A stretch of 64,000 nt of DNA from Fundicoccus ignavus (GCF_009659375.1 NZ_WJQT01000001.1:310001-374000), one strand, 5' to 3'. Counted from the stretch's first letter, positions 50,807-62,374 are shown. Made by a program: numbers and translations. The notes: generated by a model from the letters alone, not told the origin.

Positions 50807-51268
50807 ATGAAAATGTATGAAGGAATCTTAGTTGCAAATGATTTAAAAATTGGGATCGTGGTGGCACGTTTTAATGAGTTTATTGGGTCTAGTCTATTAA
50901 AAGGGGCAATTGACGGTTTAAAAAGACACGGAATGTCAGAAGATGACATTGAGGTAGCATGGGTACCAGGAGCTTTCGAAATTTCAGTGGTAGCTCAAAA
51001 GATGGCTGCTTCGAAGAAATATGATGCTGTAATTACTTTAGGTGCAGTCATTAAAGGATCTACTTCTCACTATGATTATGTATGCTCTGCTGTAACGAGT
51101 GGTGTGAATCAGGCAGCGTTAAGTACTGGTGTGCCGGTACTATTTGGGGTATTGACTACCAATACAATCGAGCAAGCGATTGAACGTTCTGGGACGAAAG
51201 CAGGGAACAATGGGTATGATGTTGCAGTTTCGGCGATTGAAATGGCTAATCTTTTAAAAGTGGTGTAA
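50807..51268 (+). CDS. ribH: 6,7-dimethyl-8-ribityllumazine synthase
   Basis: A 153-residue lumazine synthase with [37 protein letters not shown] and [10 protein letters not shown]. It combines the products of RibD (after dephosphorylation) and RibBA. AAAAGGGGA precedes the start. Confidence 0.95.
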   Translation: MKMYEGILVANDLKIGIVVARFNEFIGSSLLKGAIDGLKRHGMSEDDIEVAWVPGAFEISVVAQKMAASKKYDAVITLGAVIKGSTSHYDYVCSAVTSGVNQAALSTGVPVLFGVLTTNTIEQAIERSGTKAGNNGYDVAVSAIEMANLLKVV

Positions 51269-51277
51269 GAATATCGT

Positions 51278-51943
51278 ATGGATAAAAGAGAATTAACCGA
51301 AATCCGGACCATTATCTTCGATTATGATGGAACTCTACATGATAGCACTGAAAACTATATTTTAGCATTTAAGAAGGCATACAATTATTTGATCAGCCAT
51401 GGAAAGGCTGAGCCCCGTAAATGGGAAAAGTCTGAAATAACTCAATGGTTGGGATATAGCAGTAAAGATATGTGGGCTAACTTCATGCCAGATTTAGAAG
51501 TGACTTATCAGCAATCGGCTTCAAAAATAATTGGAGAGACATTACTACAAAAGGTACAGGCCAATGAAGTCATACTCTTCCCAGGTGCGTTAGAGACAAT
51601 GACGTATTTGAAGAAATCTGGTTATAGGCTAGTGTTTTTGAGTAATTGTCGTAATGAGTATATGGAGGCTCATCGGCAGGTTTTTCAATTGGATCATCAC
51701 TTTGAAGGTATGTACTGCACTGAGAGTTATAATTTCATGGCGAAGCATAATATTTTTATGCAAATTAAAGATAAATATGAACCGCCATTTTTAATCGTAG
51801 GGGATCGAAGCCAGGATTTTGAGATCGGTACCGTTCACCAGTTAAAGACTATCGGCTGCAACTACGGATATGGAACAGAACAAGAGTTACAGATGGCAGA
51901 CATGCGAATCAATGACATACGAGATTTAAAAGATATTCTTTAG
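51278..51943 (+). CDS. HAD-superfamily hydrolase in the rib operon (candidate ribitylaminopyrimidine phosphatase)
   Basis: A 221-residue HAD phosphatase: motif I FDYDGTLHDS, motif II FLSNCR, motif III lysine in FMAKHN and motif IV VGDRSQDFEIG, with a helical cap after motif I. It starts ten bases after ribH and ends before the operon terminator. Riboflavin synthesis needs a phosphatase between RibD and RibH that in other bacteria is an unlinked HAD enzyme, so its position suggests this role (inference); it could also be a housekeeping phosphoglycolate phosphatase-like enzyme. Confidence 0.8.
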   Translation: MDKRELTEIRTIIFDYDGTLHDSTENYILAFKKAYNYLISHGKAEPRKWEKSEITQWLGYSSKDMWANFMPDLEVTYQQSASKIIGETLLQKVQANEVILFPGALETMTYLKKSGYRLVFLSNCRNEYMEAHRQVFQLDHHFEGMYCTESYNFMAKHNIFMQIKDKYEPPFLIVGDRSQDFEIGTVHQLKTIGCNYGYGTEQELQMADMRINDIRDLKDIL

Positions 51944-51978
51944 AATTCAGATTCAATTTATTTTAATAAATAAAACAT

Positions 51979-52024
51979 TCAGCCCCTTTGCTCAGTTAAT
52001 TATAATGAGCAAAGGGGCTGAATC
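51979..52024 (+). terminator. Terminator of the rib operon
   Basis: TTCAGCCCCTTTGCTCA / TGAGCAAAGGGGCTGAA, a 17-bp perfect stem with a GTTAATTATAA-type loop, followed by TCTTA. Confidence 0.88.
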
Positions 52025-52050
52025 TTATGCTATTTAATTTCACCAGCTAA

Positions 52051-52716
<666 letters not shown>

Positions 52717-52770
52717 AAACTGAATGATTGAATCTATTGCTTTCATCTGATCCTATAAGGAGGAAATGAG

Positions 52771-53610
52771 TTGTCAAAAGTAGAGCTTTTAGAAGAACAC
52801 CGTAGTTTTGACGGAACACAATATAAGTACCGTCACCATTCTGAACTATTGGACTGTCCGATGACATTTAGTTTATTTTTACCAAATAAGGAGCAATTTC
52901 CGGAGCCGCCTTTACTATGGTGGCTGTCTGGTTTGACATGCAACGATGATAATTTCACTCACAAAGCAGGAGCTCAACGAGCTGCAGCCCGTCTAGGGAT
53001 TGCAATGCTTATGCCAGACACGAGTCCACGTGGGGAAGAAATCGCTGATTCAGCCGATTATGACCTCGGTCAAGGGGCAGGCTTTTACTTGAATGCGACG
53101 CAAGAACCTTGGGCGCCTCACTATAAAATGTATGACTATTTGTTAGAGGAGTTAACAGCTTTAGTTCGTAATCAATTTGGCTTAGCAGGACCGGAATTTA
53201 TTTCGGGTCATTCAATGGGTGGACATGGAGCGTTAGTTTTGGGCTTACGTAATCCAGAACGGTTCAAATCGATTACAGCCTTTGCCCCTATTGTGAATCC
53301 ATCCGAAGTACCCTGGGGGATAAAAGCGTTCGAACATTATCTTGGTGAAGACAAAGCAGCTTGGTCTGAGTGGGATGCGGTGTCATTGTTGAAGCAGTAT
53401 TCAGGCAAGAAGATTCCTATTCTGATTGATCAAGGTGACAAGGATTCTTTTTATCCACAAGAACTACAACCAGAGAAACTAGTAGCAGTAGCTAAAGAGA
53501 GGGATTATCCTCTTACTTTGCGGATGCAAAGTGGACACGATCACAGCTACTATACTATCGCAACCTTTATTGAAGACCATCTTGAGTTTCATCTTGAGCG
53601 AACTAAATAA
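52771..53610 (+). CDS. fghA: S-formylglutathione hydrolase
   Basis: A 279-residue esterase-D-like serine hydrolase with [18 protein letters not shown], the nucleophile motif [10 protein letters not shown] and the catalytic His in SGHDHSYY. It hydrolyses S-formylglutathione (or a bacillithiol analogue) in formaldehyde detoxification. It starts at TTG behind AAGGAGG. Its upstream partner adhC is truncated, so the gene may now be an orphan without a promoter close by. Confidence 0.92.
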   Translation: MSKVELLEEHRSFDGTQYKYRHHSELLDCPMTFSLFLPNKEQFPEPPLLWWLSGLTCNDDNFTHKAGAQRAAARLGIAMLMPDTSPRGEEIADSADYDLGQGAGFYLNATQEPWAPHYKMYDYLLEELTALVRNQFGLAGPEFISGHSMGGHGALVLGLRNPERFKSITAFAPIVNPSEVPWGIKAFEHYLGEDKAAWSEWDAVSLLKQYSGKKIPILIDQGDKDSFYPQELQPEKLVAVAKERDYPLTLRMQSGHDHSYYTIATFIEDHLEFHLERTK

Positions 53611-53618
53611 TTAACCAT

Positions 53619-53659
53619 AAAACCGAGCCTGGCATTCAATTGATGCTAGGCTCGGTTTT
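53619..53659. terminator. Terminator between fghA and tenA
   Basis: AACCGAGCCTGGCAT / ATGCTAGGCTCGGTT stem with a T run on the plus strand; it ends fghA. Confidence 0.85.
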
Positions 53660-53668
53660 ATATACCGC

Positions 53669-54134
53669 TTAAATTGCTAAGTAATCTACTTCTTCAGCAC
53701 TGAAATCAAGCGACTGTTTTTCTGCCATATCCCAAAACTTTAATTCATAGACACAACAGTTTCTGAAAATATTCGTTAATTGAGTTTTTTCAACGTCAGA
53801 TAGATACTCGCCAAACTGGTCCACTCGAGTTAGAAACGTCCTCTTCACTAATGCCTAAGCGTTCCATATACCCGCGATGGATAGCCATTTCAGTATTTAA
53901 CGTGGAATTAAGCGAGCTAGCAAATAGTTTCATGTCATCGTTGTTATCGGATTTTAAGATGCCAATCGCAAAGAGTTTAGCGTAGTCATAGAGATAAAGG
54001 TAGTCTTGAATCATATAAAATTTAAATTTCTCAATGTCTAAATTGCCATTTTCAATGCCTTTAATAAAAGGGTGGTTAAAACACTGTTTCAAAATATCTT
54101 GAGTTGCTCCATATAAATCTTGCGTGAATGTCAT
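53669..54134 (-). pseudogene. tenA: TenA-family thiaminase, internal deletion with frameshift
   Basis: The N-terminal part (FTQDLYGATQDILKQCFNHP ... FYMIQDYLYLYDYAKLFAIG) ends after SEEDVSNSSGPVW with a stop at 53796. The TenA C-terminus reappears in another frame at 53669-53810: YELKFWDMAEKQSL ... VDYLAI. About 50-60 residues between them, including the region that normally holds the catalytic cysteine, are gone. The ATG overlaps the thiD stop by one base. So the gene is an inactive remnant at the end of the thi operon. Confidence 0.85.
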
Positions 54135-54973
54135 TAAATCTCCTCCATTGCTTCGGTAGTAATCGTAATATTTTGACTTGGTTTAGCCCAATGATTCGTT
54201 GGGCCGTGCCCGTGTCCCACATCAATCCCGTCTTCAAGCGCCCCTTGTAAATAAGCACGAGCTGTTTGAATGGCCTCTTTCATTGGCTCACCTTTAGCTA
54301 GTTCAGCGGTAATGCAAGCTGCAAACGTATCACCTGTCCCATGGGTGTTTTTTGTGTCGATACGGGGACCATTTAACCAGAAAGAGTCACCGTCTTCTAA
54401 CAACACATAGTCGCTAGATAATGTCGTAGCAACATGTCCGCCTTTGATAATGACATTTTTGCTGCCGAGTGCTTGGAGCTCGACTGCTGCTGCCAAAATA
54501 TCCTTAATGGAACGAATGTTGCAATTTAAAATTGTCTCCGCTTCAGGAATATTCGGCGTGATAACATCGGCTAAGGGAATTAATTCTTTCCTAACGGTAT
54601 CCACTGCTCGATTAGTCAGTAGAGCATGACCTCCCTTAGCAATCATAACGGGGTCTAGGACATATGGGCCAAAGTCAACTTCGCGCAATTTCTTAGCGAC
54701 AGCTTTTACTTGGTCACTATCCGCTAACATACCCGTTTTACAAGCCCGAATGTGATAATCGGCTTGAATTGAATCGAATTGCGCTTCAATAAAATCTGTA
54801 GGAACAGACATTGAAGCTTGAACGCCATAGGTGTTTTGTGCGGTAAGGGCAACGATAATATTCATACCGAAAACGTCTCGTGCTTGGAAGGTTTTTAAAT
54901 CTGCCTGAAGTCCGGCACACCCACCAGAATCTGATCCAGCAATTGTAATTGCTTGTATTGTTTGATTTACCAT
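54134..54973 (-). CDS. thiD: Hydroxymethylpyrimidine/phosphomethylpyrimidine kinase
   Basis: A 279-residue ribokinase-fold kinase: IAGSDSGGCAGLQADLKTF at the start, KTGMLAD, VLDPVMIAKGGHALL and the anion-hole GTGDTFAA near the end. It phosphorylates HMP and HMP-P for thiamin synthesis. It lies three bases after thiE. Confidence 0.94.
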   Translation of the reverse strand: MVNQTIQAITIAGSDSGGCAGLQADLKTFQARDVFGMNIIVALTAQNTYGVQASMSVPTDFIEAQFDSIQADYHIRACKTGMLADSDQVKAVAKKLREVDFGPYVLDPVMIAKGGHALLTNRAVDTVRKELIPLADVITPNIPEAETILNCNIRSIKDILAAAVELQALGSKNVIIKGGHVATTLSSDYVLLEDGDSFWLNGPRIDTKNTHGTGDTFAACITAELAKGEPMKEAIQTARAYLQGALEDGIDVGHGHGPTNHWAKPSQNITITTEAMEEI

Positions 54974-54976
54974 ACT

Positions 54977-55594
54977 TTATTGCTCCATTTCCTCAAGTTG
55001 ATTTCTCAGTCTTTGAACTTTCTCTGTTATGTTCTCTGCTTGCATAATCTCACTAACAACTGCTATGCCAGCAAGTCCCGTTCCTTTTAAACGTAAAATG
55101 TTTGACGAATTTAGACCGCCAATAGCTAGCACAGGAATTGAAACGGCTTGTGTAATCGCAGTTAGCCCATCAATCCCAATTGGGGTAGAAGCTTTCGTTT
55201 GAGTTGGGAAAATTGCACCGCTACCTAGATAAGTGGCGCCATTTGTTTCAGCATCTTTTGCTTGCTGGATTGTTTTGGCAGAAACACCGTAAATCTTATC
55301 GGCGCCAAAAAGTTCTTGCGCTTTCTGAAGAGGTAAATCACTTTGACCTAAATGAAGGCCCTCAGCATCGATCGCTAACGCAATGTCCAGACGGTCGTTA
55401 ATAATTAAGGGAACTGCGTACTTTGTAGTGATTGCTTTGGCTTTTAAGGCGAGTTGATAAAAAGCACCAGTATCCGAGTCTTTCTCGCGTAGTTGAACAT
55501 AGTCAATACCTGTCCGGCAAGCCTCCTCTATAATGTTTAAAAATTTATCCACCGGGTAATCGTAGCGTTCAGTCACTAAATAAAGAATTGTCAT
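54977..55594 (-). CDS. thiE: Thiamine-phosphate synthase
   Basis: A 205-residue (beta/alpha)8 enzyme with VQLREKDSDT, INDRLDIALAIDAEGLHLGQ, GVSAKT and GAIFPTQTKA. It joins HMP-PP and thiazole phosphate. Its ATG overlaps the thiM stop by four bases. Confidence 0.94.
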   Translation of the reverse strand: MTILYLVTERYDYPVDKFLNIIEEACRTGIDYVQLREKDSDTGAFYQLALKAKAITTKYAVPLIINDRLDIALAIDAEGLHLGQSDLPLQKAQELFGADKIYGVSAKTIQQAKDAETNGATYLGSGAIFPTQTKASTPIGIDGLTAITQAVSIPVLAIGGLNSSNILRLKGTGLAGIAVVSEIMQAENITEKVQRLRNQLEEMEQ

Positions 55595-56421
55595 AATAGT
55601 TCACTCCTTATTGCTTTGTACCAGTTTTTGTCGAATTTTAGTAAGGATAATTGATTGAGTGTTTGATGGCGAAAGGCAGCGATGCCCATTGGTTGAGTGA
55701 ATTCTTGGTAAACTTTCTCACCGCATAAATTAAAGTAAGAAACCGCAAGGATTGCTGCATCAAATGCTGTGACGCCTTTTGCCATCCAATAGGCAGCTAG
55801 AGCACCAACGATATCACCTGATCCAGTGAAGCTTGCGAGTTCAGCGACACCATTTTTCAACAGGAGACTTTGATCCTGATTCACAATTAAATCCACCGAA
55901 CCTGTCGCTAGATAGGTCAAACCATTTACCATGGACATCGCCTTTAAATGCCGGGCAAGTTCGCTCACCGATGCAAGTTCTTCATCGGCCTGCCCCGCAT
56001 CGACGCCATTACCCTGATTTGATAAATTAGCATATGCACGCATTTCGCTCATATTTCCTTTGATTAAACTCGTTGGAGGAAACTGTAAATCATCTGCTAA
56101 TGCTTTATTAATAGAGTTGGTGCTGATCGCCACTAAGTCGACTACAGTCGGTGTGTGCAAATTATTGGCGTAATAATTTGCAAGTCGAAGCGATTTTTCT
56201 CTAGTGAGGGACATATGACCGAAATTTAATAACAAGCCATCACAGCGTGTCACCGCTTCTTCAATACTGCGATTGTCTTCAGTCAAAAAAGCACTTCCTC
56301 CCACGGAGAGTATCGCGTTAACTAAGACTTCACTTGTGACCGCACTTGTCATACAGTGGATTAAAAGGTTTTGTCCTCCCTTGAAAGCAGCTTCCACTAC
56401 TTGTTTATGGTTATAGTTCAT
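55591..56421 (-). CDS. thiM: Hydroxyethylthiazole kinase
   Basis: A 276-residue ThiM. It has HCMTSAVTSEVLVNAILSVG, VVDLVAIS, IKGNMSEMRAY and the C-terminal kinase loop. The loop reads FTGSGDIVGALAAY, i.e. GSGD where many ThiM proteins have GTGC, so the active-site cysteine is replaced by the Asp used by other ribokinase-fold kinases. It salvages thiazole taken up by ThiW. It overlaps thiW by eleven bases. Confidence 0.9.
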   Translation of the reverse strand: MNYNHKQVVEAAFKGGQNLLIHCMTSAVTSEVLVNAILSVGGSAFLTEDNRSIEEAVTRCDGLLLNFGHMSLTREKSLRLANYYANNLHTPTVVDLVAISTNSINKALADDLQFPPTSLIKGNMSEMRAYANLSNQGNGVDAGQADEELASVSELARHLKAMSMVNGLTYLATGSVDLIVNQDQSLLLKNGVAELASFTGSGDIVGALAAYWMAKGVTAFDAAILAVSYFNLCGEKVYQEFTQPMGIAAFRHQTLNQLSLLKFDKNWYKAIRSELL

Positions 56422-56908
56422 CGCTAAAAACCTCTCTCATGCGTTGAGTAACCCCTCTAACTTCTAAGGCCTTGACTACAGGAAACGTAATAATAGCCCC
56501 AATGATGCAAGCACCTATAAAGCTAGGCATAAAAACGAACAAGTTACTAGCATCGCCTGAAATCAACCAAGCCGAAACCAAAGCTCCGATGATTCCTGTT
56601 CCGATAAACTCTCCCACTATTGAAGAGCTGATACGTGGGTATAATTTGTAAAAAATACCGGCTAAAGCAGCACCAAATACTGCTCCAGGAATAGTAATAA
56701 TTGAAGAACCTAGTAAAAGAACTCTGAGGAGGGCCGCTGCTGCAGCCATTAATGTCGTATAAGCGGGTCCAATTAAAATGGCACACATCATGTTCATCAC
56801 ACTCGAAATTGGCGCTAAACCGTAGACACCTACTAATTTAGTCAGAATCGTATTTATAGCAATTAAAATAGCCAACATTACCAATTTATTTGTCTTCTTA
56901 CTTGTCAT
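56411..56908 (-). CDS. thiW: Thiazole-precursor transporter ThiW (ECF S component-like)
   Basis: A 165-residue membrane protein with about five helices and the pattern MLAILIAINTILTKLVGV ... SVMNMMCAILIGP ... LLLGSSIITIPGAVFGA found in ThiW proteins. It is thought to import hydroxyethylthiazole using a shared ECF energising module, not encoded here. First gene of thiW-thiM-thiE-thiD-tenA under the TPP riboswitch. Confidence 0.88.
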   Translation of the reverse strand: MTSKKTNKLVMLAILIAINTILTKLVGVYGLAPISSVMNMMCAILIGPAYTTLMAAAAALLRVLLLGSSIITIPGAVFGAALAGIFYKLYPRISSSIVGEFIGTGIIGALVSAWLISGDASNLFVFMPSFIGACIIGAIITFPVVKALEVRGVTQRMREVFSDEL

Positions 56909-56934
56909 ACCATGCTCCTTAAATTAAATTTTCG

Positions 56935-56966
56935 AATAAAAAAACCCGACTTAAATAAGTCGGGGT
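56935..56966 (-). terminator. Riboswitch-associated terminator of the thi operon
   Basis: On the minus strand CCCCGACTTATT / AATAAGTCGGG-type stem followed by a run of T residues, between the TPP aptamer and thiW. This is the expression platform for transcription termination when TPP is bound. Confidence 0.85.
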
Positions 56967-56987
56967 CCATTTGCGCACAAAAAAATC

Positions 56988-57058
56988 GATACTCCCTTCG
57001 TCAGTATTAGCTGCATCAGGTTCAATGGGTATAATCTCAGCGTTCACGCACCCCAGTA
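56988..57058 (-). ncRNA. TPP riboswitch (THI element)
   Basis: Minus-strand sequence shows the classic core: CTGGGGTGC, then CGCTGAGATTATACCC, GAACCTGATGCAGCTAATAC and AAGGGAGT. It should turn the thi operon down when thiamin pyrophosphate is plentiful. Confidence 0.95.
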
Positions 57059-57079
57059 AAATTTTATTCAATTAGATTA

Positions 57080-57088
57080 AGTATATCA
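57080..57088 (-). promoter_or_regulatory. Extended -10 promoter of the thi operon
   Basis: TGATATACT on the minus strand, about 22 bases upstream of the riboswitch; TTTCTT lies 17 bases further upstream as a weak -35. Confidence 0.5.
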
Positions 57089-57152
57089 CATTGTGCAAAT
57101 AAAAGAAACCGTATCCAATTAATTAACGGAACGATGATTTCTAGTGGTATAA

Positions 57153-57185
57153 ACAAAAAACAGCCGAGATTAGATACCTCGACTG
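57153..57185 (-). terminator. Terminator downstream of fabV
   Basis: CAGTCGAG / CTCGGCTG stem on the minus strand followed by TTTTTTGTTT, just after the frameshifted end of fabV. Confidence 0.78.
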
Positions 57186-57191
57186 TAACTT

Positions 57192-58961
<1,770 letters not shown>

Positions 58962-58977
58962 GCTAAAAGAACTCAAG

Positions 58978-59016
58978 AAAAGCGCTGAGAAGACATTCCT
59001 TCTTAGCGCTTTTTTA
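58978..59016 (+). terminator. Terminator of the GH1 fragment
   Basis: AAAGCGCTGAGAAG / CTTCTTAGCGCTTT stem with a run of T residues. Confidence 0.88.
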
Positions 59017-59057
59017 TTTAGAAAATTACTGAGTAGATTAAAAACAAATGATAAAAA

Positions 59058-59087
59058 CTTGACTTTAGATTAAAATCAAGTTATAGA
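59058..59087 (+). promoter_or_regulatory. MerR/NmlR-type promoter dyad without an obvious gene
   Basis: A dyad CTTGACTTTA-GAT-TAAAATCAAG (59058-59080) overlaps a TTGACT -35 and the spacer up to TATAGA. Such dyads in the spacer are typical of MerR-family targets (AdhR/NmlR type). Only an 18-codon frame with a weak ribosome binding site (59130 onward) follows. Confidence 0.5.
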
Positions 59088-59185
59088 TAAGACTATCTTA
59101 AAACTCATTCAGAAAGGTGTGTCGACACGATGCTCTTAAATTTATCATATCAAGTAGTCATAATTAACCGTATTTACATTAGATA

Positions 59186-59305
59186 GTGTTTGTATCTTCT
59201 TTTCATGGATACAAACACGGCGCAACCGCGTGATTTGTATCTATGAAGTACTGTTATTATGAGTGCCTGCATAGATAGTTTGAATCGATTAAACTCTATG
59301 TAGGT
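59186..59305. repeat. Cluster of inverted repeats
   Basis: GTGTTTGTATC (59186) / GATACAAACAC (59208) form an 11-bp perfect stem; TTTGTATCTATG follows at 59234, and CATAGATAGTTT (59270) can pair with AAACTCTATG (59291). There is no ORF. It may be the end of a lost mobile element or a structured RNA. Confidence 0.5.
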
Positions 59306-59413
59306 GGATAAATGTAACTGCTAAACTAAAATTAACATAATTTGTTCAATAAGAATTAACAGGTTATGGTCATTAATAATTAACATCATTAGTGATTGTT
59401 AACACAAGCATCT

Positions 59414-59438
59414 CGTATAATAAGCTTATTCTTATACG
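59414..59438 (+). promoter_or_regulatory. Promoter/operator-like hairpin before the oppA-like gene
   Basis: TATAAT (59416-59421) has TGATTG 17 bases upstream; CGTATAA (59414) and TTATACG (59432) make an inverted repeat over the -10 region, immediately before GGGAGG. Confidence 0.4.
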
Positions 59439-59450
59439 GGAGGAAAAAAG

Positions 59451-61024
59451 GTGGACAAATTATTGATGTATACACAGATTAAACAGCTTAAATAAAGGAA
59501 GTTTACGAACAAGCATTAAATGTTTCCATGTTAACCGATCCGGTTTTAGACCCGGCACTTACAACCGATACTTATTCGCCATTCCTACTCAAAAATATTT
59601 TTGAGGGCTTAACTTGGATCGACAGCGAAGGTGTTACGCAGCCAGCCATGGATTCGTCTTGGCAAGTTAGTGAGGACAGCTTAGTATATACCTTTACGCT
59701 ACGCGAAGGAGCTGAATGGTCGAATGGTGACCCAGTTACGGCTCATGATTTCGAATTCGCTTGGAAGCGTGTGTTGAATCCTGAAACTTTAGCATATGAA
59801 GCAGATGAATTATTCATACTTGCTGGCGCAGAAGCTTATTATTTAGGTGAAGGTTCCGCCGAAGAAGTGGGCGTTAAAGCCTTAGATGACAATCAATTGG
59901 AGGTAACCTTAAAATTACCGGTACCTTATTTCTTAGAATTAACTAGTCGCTTAGGTAAACTACTTCCCGTTCATCAAGCAAGCGTCGAAGCAAATAGCGC
60001 TTGGGCACAAGAAGGCGGCGATAGCTTTGTCAGCAACGGACCGTTTACCGTGTCAGAAATTAATCATAATAGCCACTATGTTTTGGCCCATAATGAGCAT
60101 TACTGGGATCAAGAAAATGTTGCCTTAGAAACTGTGACCATCTATATTGTGGAATCTGAAGCGACTGCCAATACGATGTTCCAAGCGCATGAACTAGACT
60201 TTATCGGAATTCCTTTTAACTCGGTATCGCTCGATGCCATCGATTTATATCGAGAACAAGATTTGTTTAACGTGGTTGACTTTGCGGCAATCTACAACTA
60301 TAAAATGAATACAACTGATGAAACGTTATCGAATGTCAATATTCGGATGGCTTTAGCTTTAGCAGTTGACCGTCAAACATTAATTGATAATGTGACAAAA
60401 GGCGAAGAAACACCCGCTTTAGGTTTTGTACCGCCAATGATGAAAGGTTTTGAAGAAGATCGCGGCTATTTCAAAGATGCTGATTTCGAAAGCGCTCGGG
60501 AATATTTAGCCAAGGGAATGGAAGATCTTGGCTTAACTGACCCTAGTCAAGTCAGCGTGACCCTGTCAACTAATACAAGTGAATCACACTCGGCAATTGC
60601 TCAATTTATTCAGCATGGTTGGGTTGAAAACTTAGGAATCAGTGTCGAAGTTGCTAACACCGAATGGCAGGTCCATTTAGATCAATTGAGTACGCTGAAT
60701 TATCAATTGGGCCGGATGGGTGACACTGGTGAATATAACGATGCGTATACCTTCTTAACCAAATTCGAAGAAGTAGATAACGCCGATAATCGTACCGCTT
60801 GGCACAATGACACTTATACTGATTTACTGACGAAATCGAGAACTGAAAATGATTCAGCGAAAAGAGTGGCCTTACTACAAGAAGCTGAAGCACTTCTAAT
60901 GGAAAGCGTTCCTTTTGTACCGGTATATTATTACAGCAATTCTTATGCTTTCCACGATAATGTAAAGAATATGGCGCCTAATTCTTTCATCGAAGTCAAC
61001 TTAAAAGAAGTTGAAATGAAATAA
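59451..61024 (+). pseudogene. OppA-like oligopeptide-binding protein lacking its signal peptide
   Basis: From about 59497 the frame encodes a nearly complete family 5 binding protein: ALNVSMLTDPVLDPALTTDT, FEGLTWID, WSNGDPVTAHDFEFAWKRVL, NVNIRMALALAVDR and FVPVYYYSN near the end. The N-terminal signal peptide and lipobox are absent and the frame is closed by a stop at 59489. A GTG with GGGAGG starts a 14-codon frame at 59451 (DKLLMYTQIKQLK), probably the original start now out of frame after a deletion. Translation from ATG 59528 (498 residues) would leave the product in the cytoplasm. No opp permease or ATPase genes are nearby. Confidence 0.75.
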
Positions 61025-61068
61025 ATTTACCTTGAAAAGCAACTACTTAAACCATTGGAGGCAACAAT

Positions 61069-62277
61069 ATGTTAACAAACGAACTCATTACGAATACGAT
61101 TTTTAAAGAAGAAGCGGCTATGATTGACTTTCGCCGTGAACTCCATCAATACCCTGAATTATCGATGGAAGAATTTGAAACAACCACACGAATTGCCCGC
61201 GAACTAGACAAGTTAGATGTCTCCTATCGTCTCACTGAACAGACTGGAATCATCGCTGAAATTAGCGGTGGCTAGCCCGGTAAAACCATTCTGCTGCGTG
61301 CAGACATCGATGCTTTACCAATTTATGAGATGAACCGTGACTTGCCTTACCGCTCTGATACGGATGGCAAAATGCATGCCTGCGGCCACGATTCCCATGC
61401 TGCAATGTTGTTAACAGCAGTCAAGGCCTTATTATCCGTGAAAGATCAGCTGAAAGGGACTGTGCGTTTAGTGTTTCAACCTGCTGAGGAAAGTGCTTTA
61501 GGGGCTAAGAAAATGATTGAACAGGGCGTGTCCGATGGAGTTGATTATGTCTTTGGGATTCACATTGCGTCTTGGACGGAAGCAAACCGCTTTATATGTC
61601 CAGTTGGTGAAATGATGGCTGCTTGCGATATCTTAAAAATAAGATTTGTCGGAAAAGGAGGCCACGGGGCTCATCCTAACCAGGCCGTTGATGCGGCAGT
61701 TATGGCGAGTGCTTTTGTGGTCAATGTTCAAGCAATCGTAGCCCGTGAAGTCGATCCGATTGAATCAGCCGTTGTCACCATTGGTAAGATGGACGTTGGC
61801 GATCGCTTTAACGTTATTGCCCATGAGGCTGTTCTAGATGGAACAGTCCGAACATTCAATGAGACAACGCGCACTCAAGTCGAAGCAGCCATTAACCGCT
61901 ATGCCAAAGCCATCGCAATGCAGTACCGCGGCGAAGTGGAAGTCGAATATGTTCGTGCAACCGAACCAGTCTCGAATGAAGTTAAAAGTGCTGAACTAGT
62001 TCGTGGCATCATTCGTGAACGTTTTGGAGCAGAGGCACTTAAAGCAGACACTAAAACAACTGGCGGAGAAGATTTTGGCTTCTATATGTCAGCTAATAAT
62101 ACCCCTGGTGCTTTTGCAATGGTTGGAACACGCAATGAAGCAGCCGGCAGTTACTACGAACACCATCACGGGATGTTTAATGTGGATGAAGGTACCTTGA
62201 AAAACGGTGCGGAATTGTATGCACTATACGCTTACAATTATTTAGAACAAGCGAGCGAGGAGTTGGAAGAACTCTAA
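61069..62277 (+). pseudogene. M20 family amidohydrolase (HipO/AbgB-like), interrupted by an amber codon
   Basis: The reading frame is continuous except for a TAG at 61273: IIAEISGG-stop-PGKTILLRADIDALP. The rest shows the metal-binding HACGHDSHAAM, PAEESALGAKKMI, GGHGAHPNQAVDAA, TGGEDFGFY and HHGMFNVDE blocks, so the enzyme would be a normal 402-residue amidohydrolase. A ribosome binding site GGAGG precedes ATG 61069. A Lys or Gln codon was probably changed to TAG. An ATG at 61330 could restart translation, but without the N-terminal metal residues. Confidence 0.85.
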
Positions 62278-62344
62278 AGGCTTGCTGTTAGAAAGAGCGG
62301 CTCTCCCTTTATCAAGGAGCTGGCAAAATAATAAGAATATGTCG

Positions 62345-62374
62345 AGACGAATCTTTAGGGGTTCGTCTTTTTTT
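62345..62374 (+). terminator. Terminator after the amidohydrolase gene
   Basis: AGACGAA / TTCGTCT stem followed by TTTTTTT. Confidence 0.8.

Noticed and set aside
59130-59186. 18-codon frame after the MerR-type dyad as the regulated gene
   Set aside because: Too short, no homology, weak ribosome binding site; more likely chance or a remnant.
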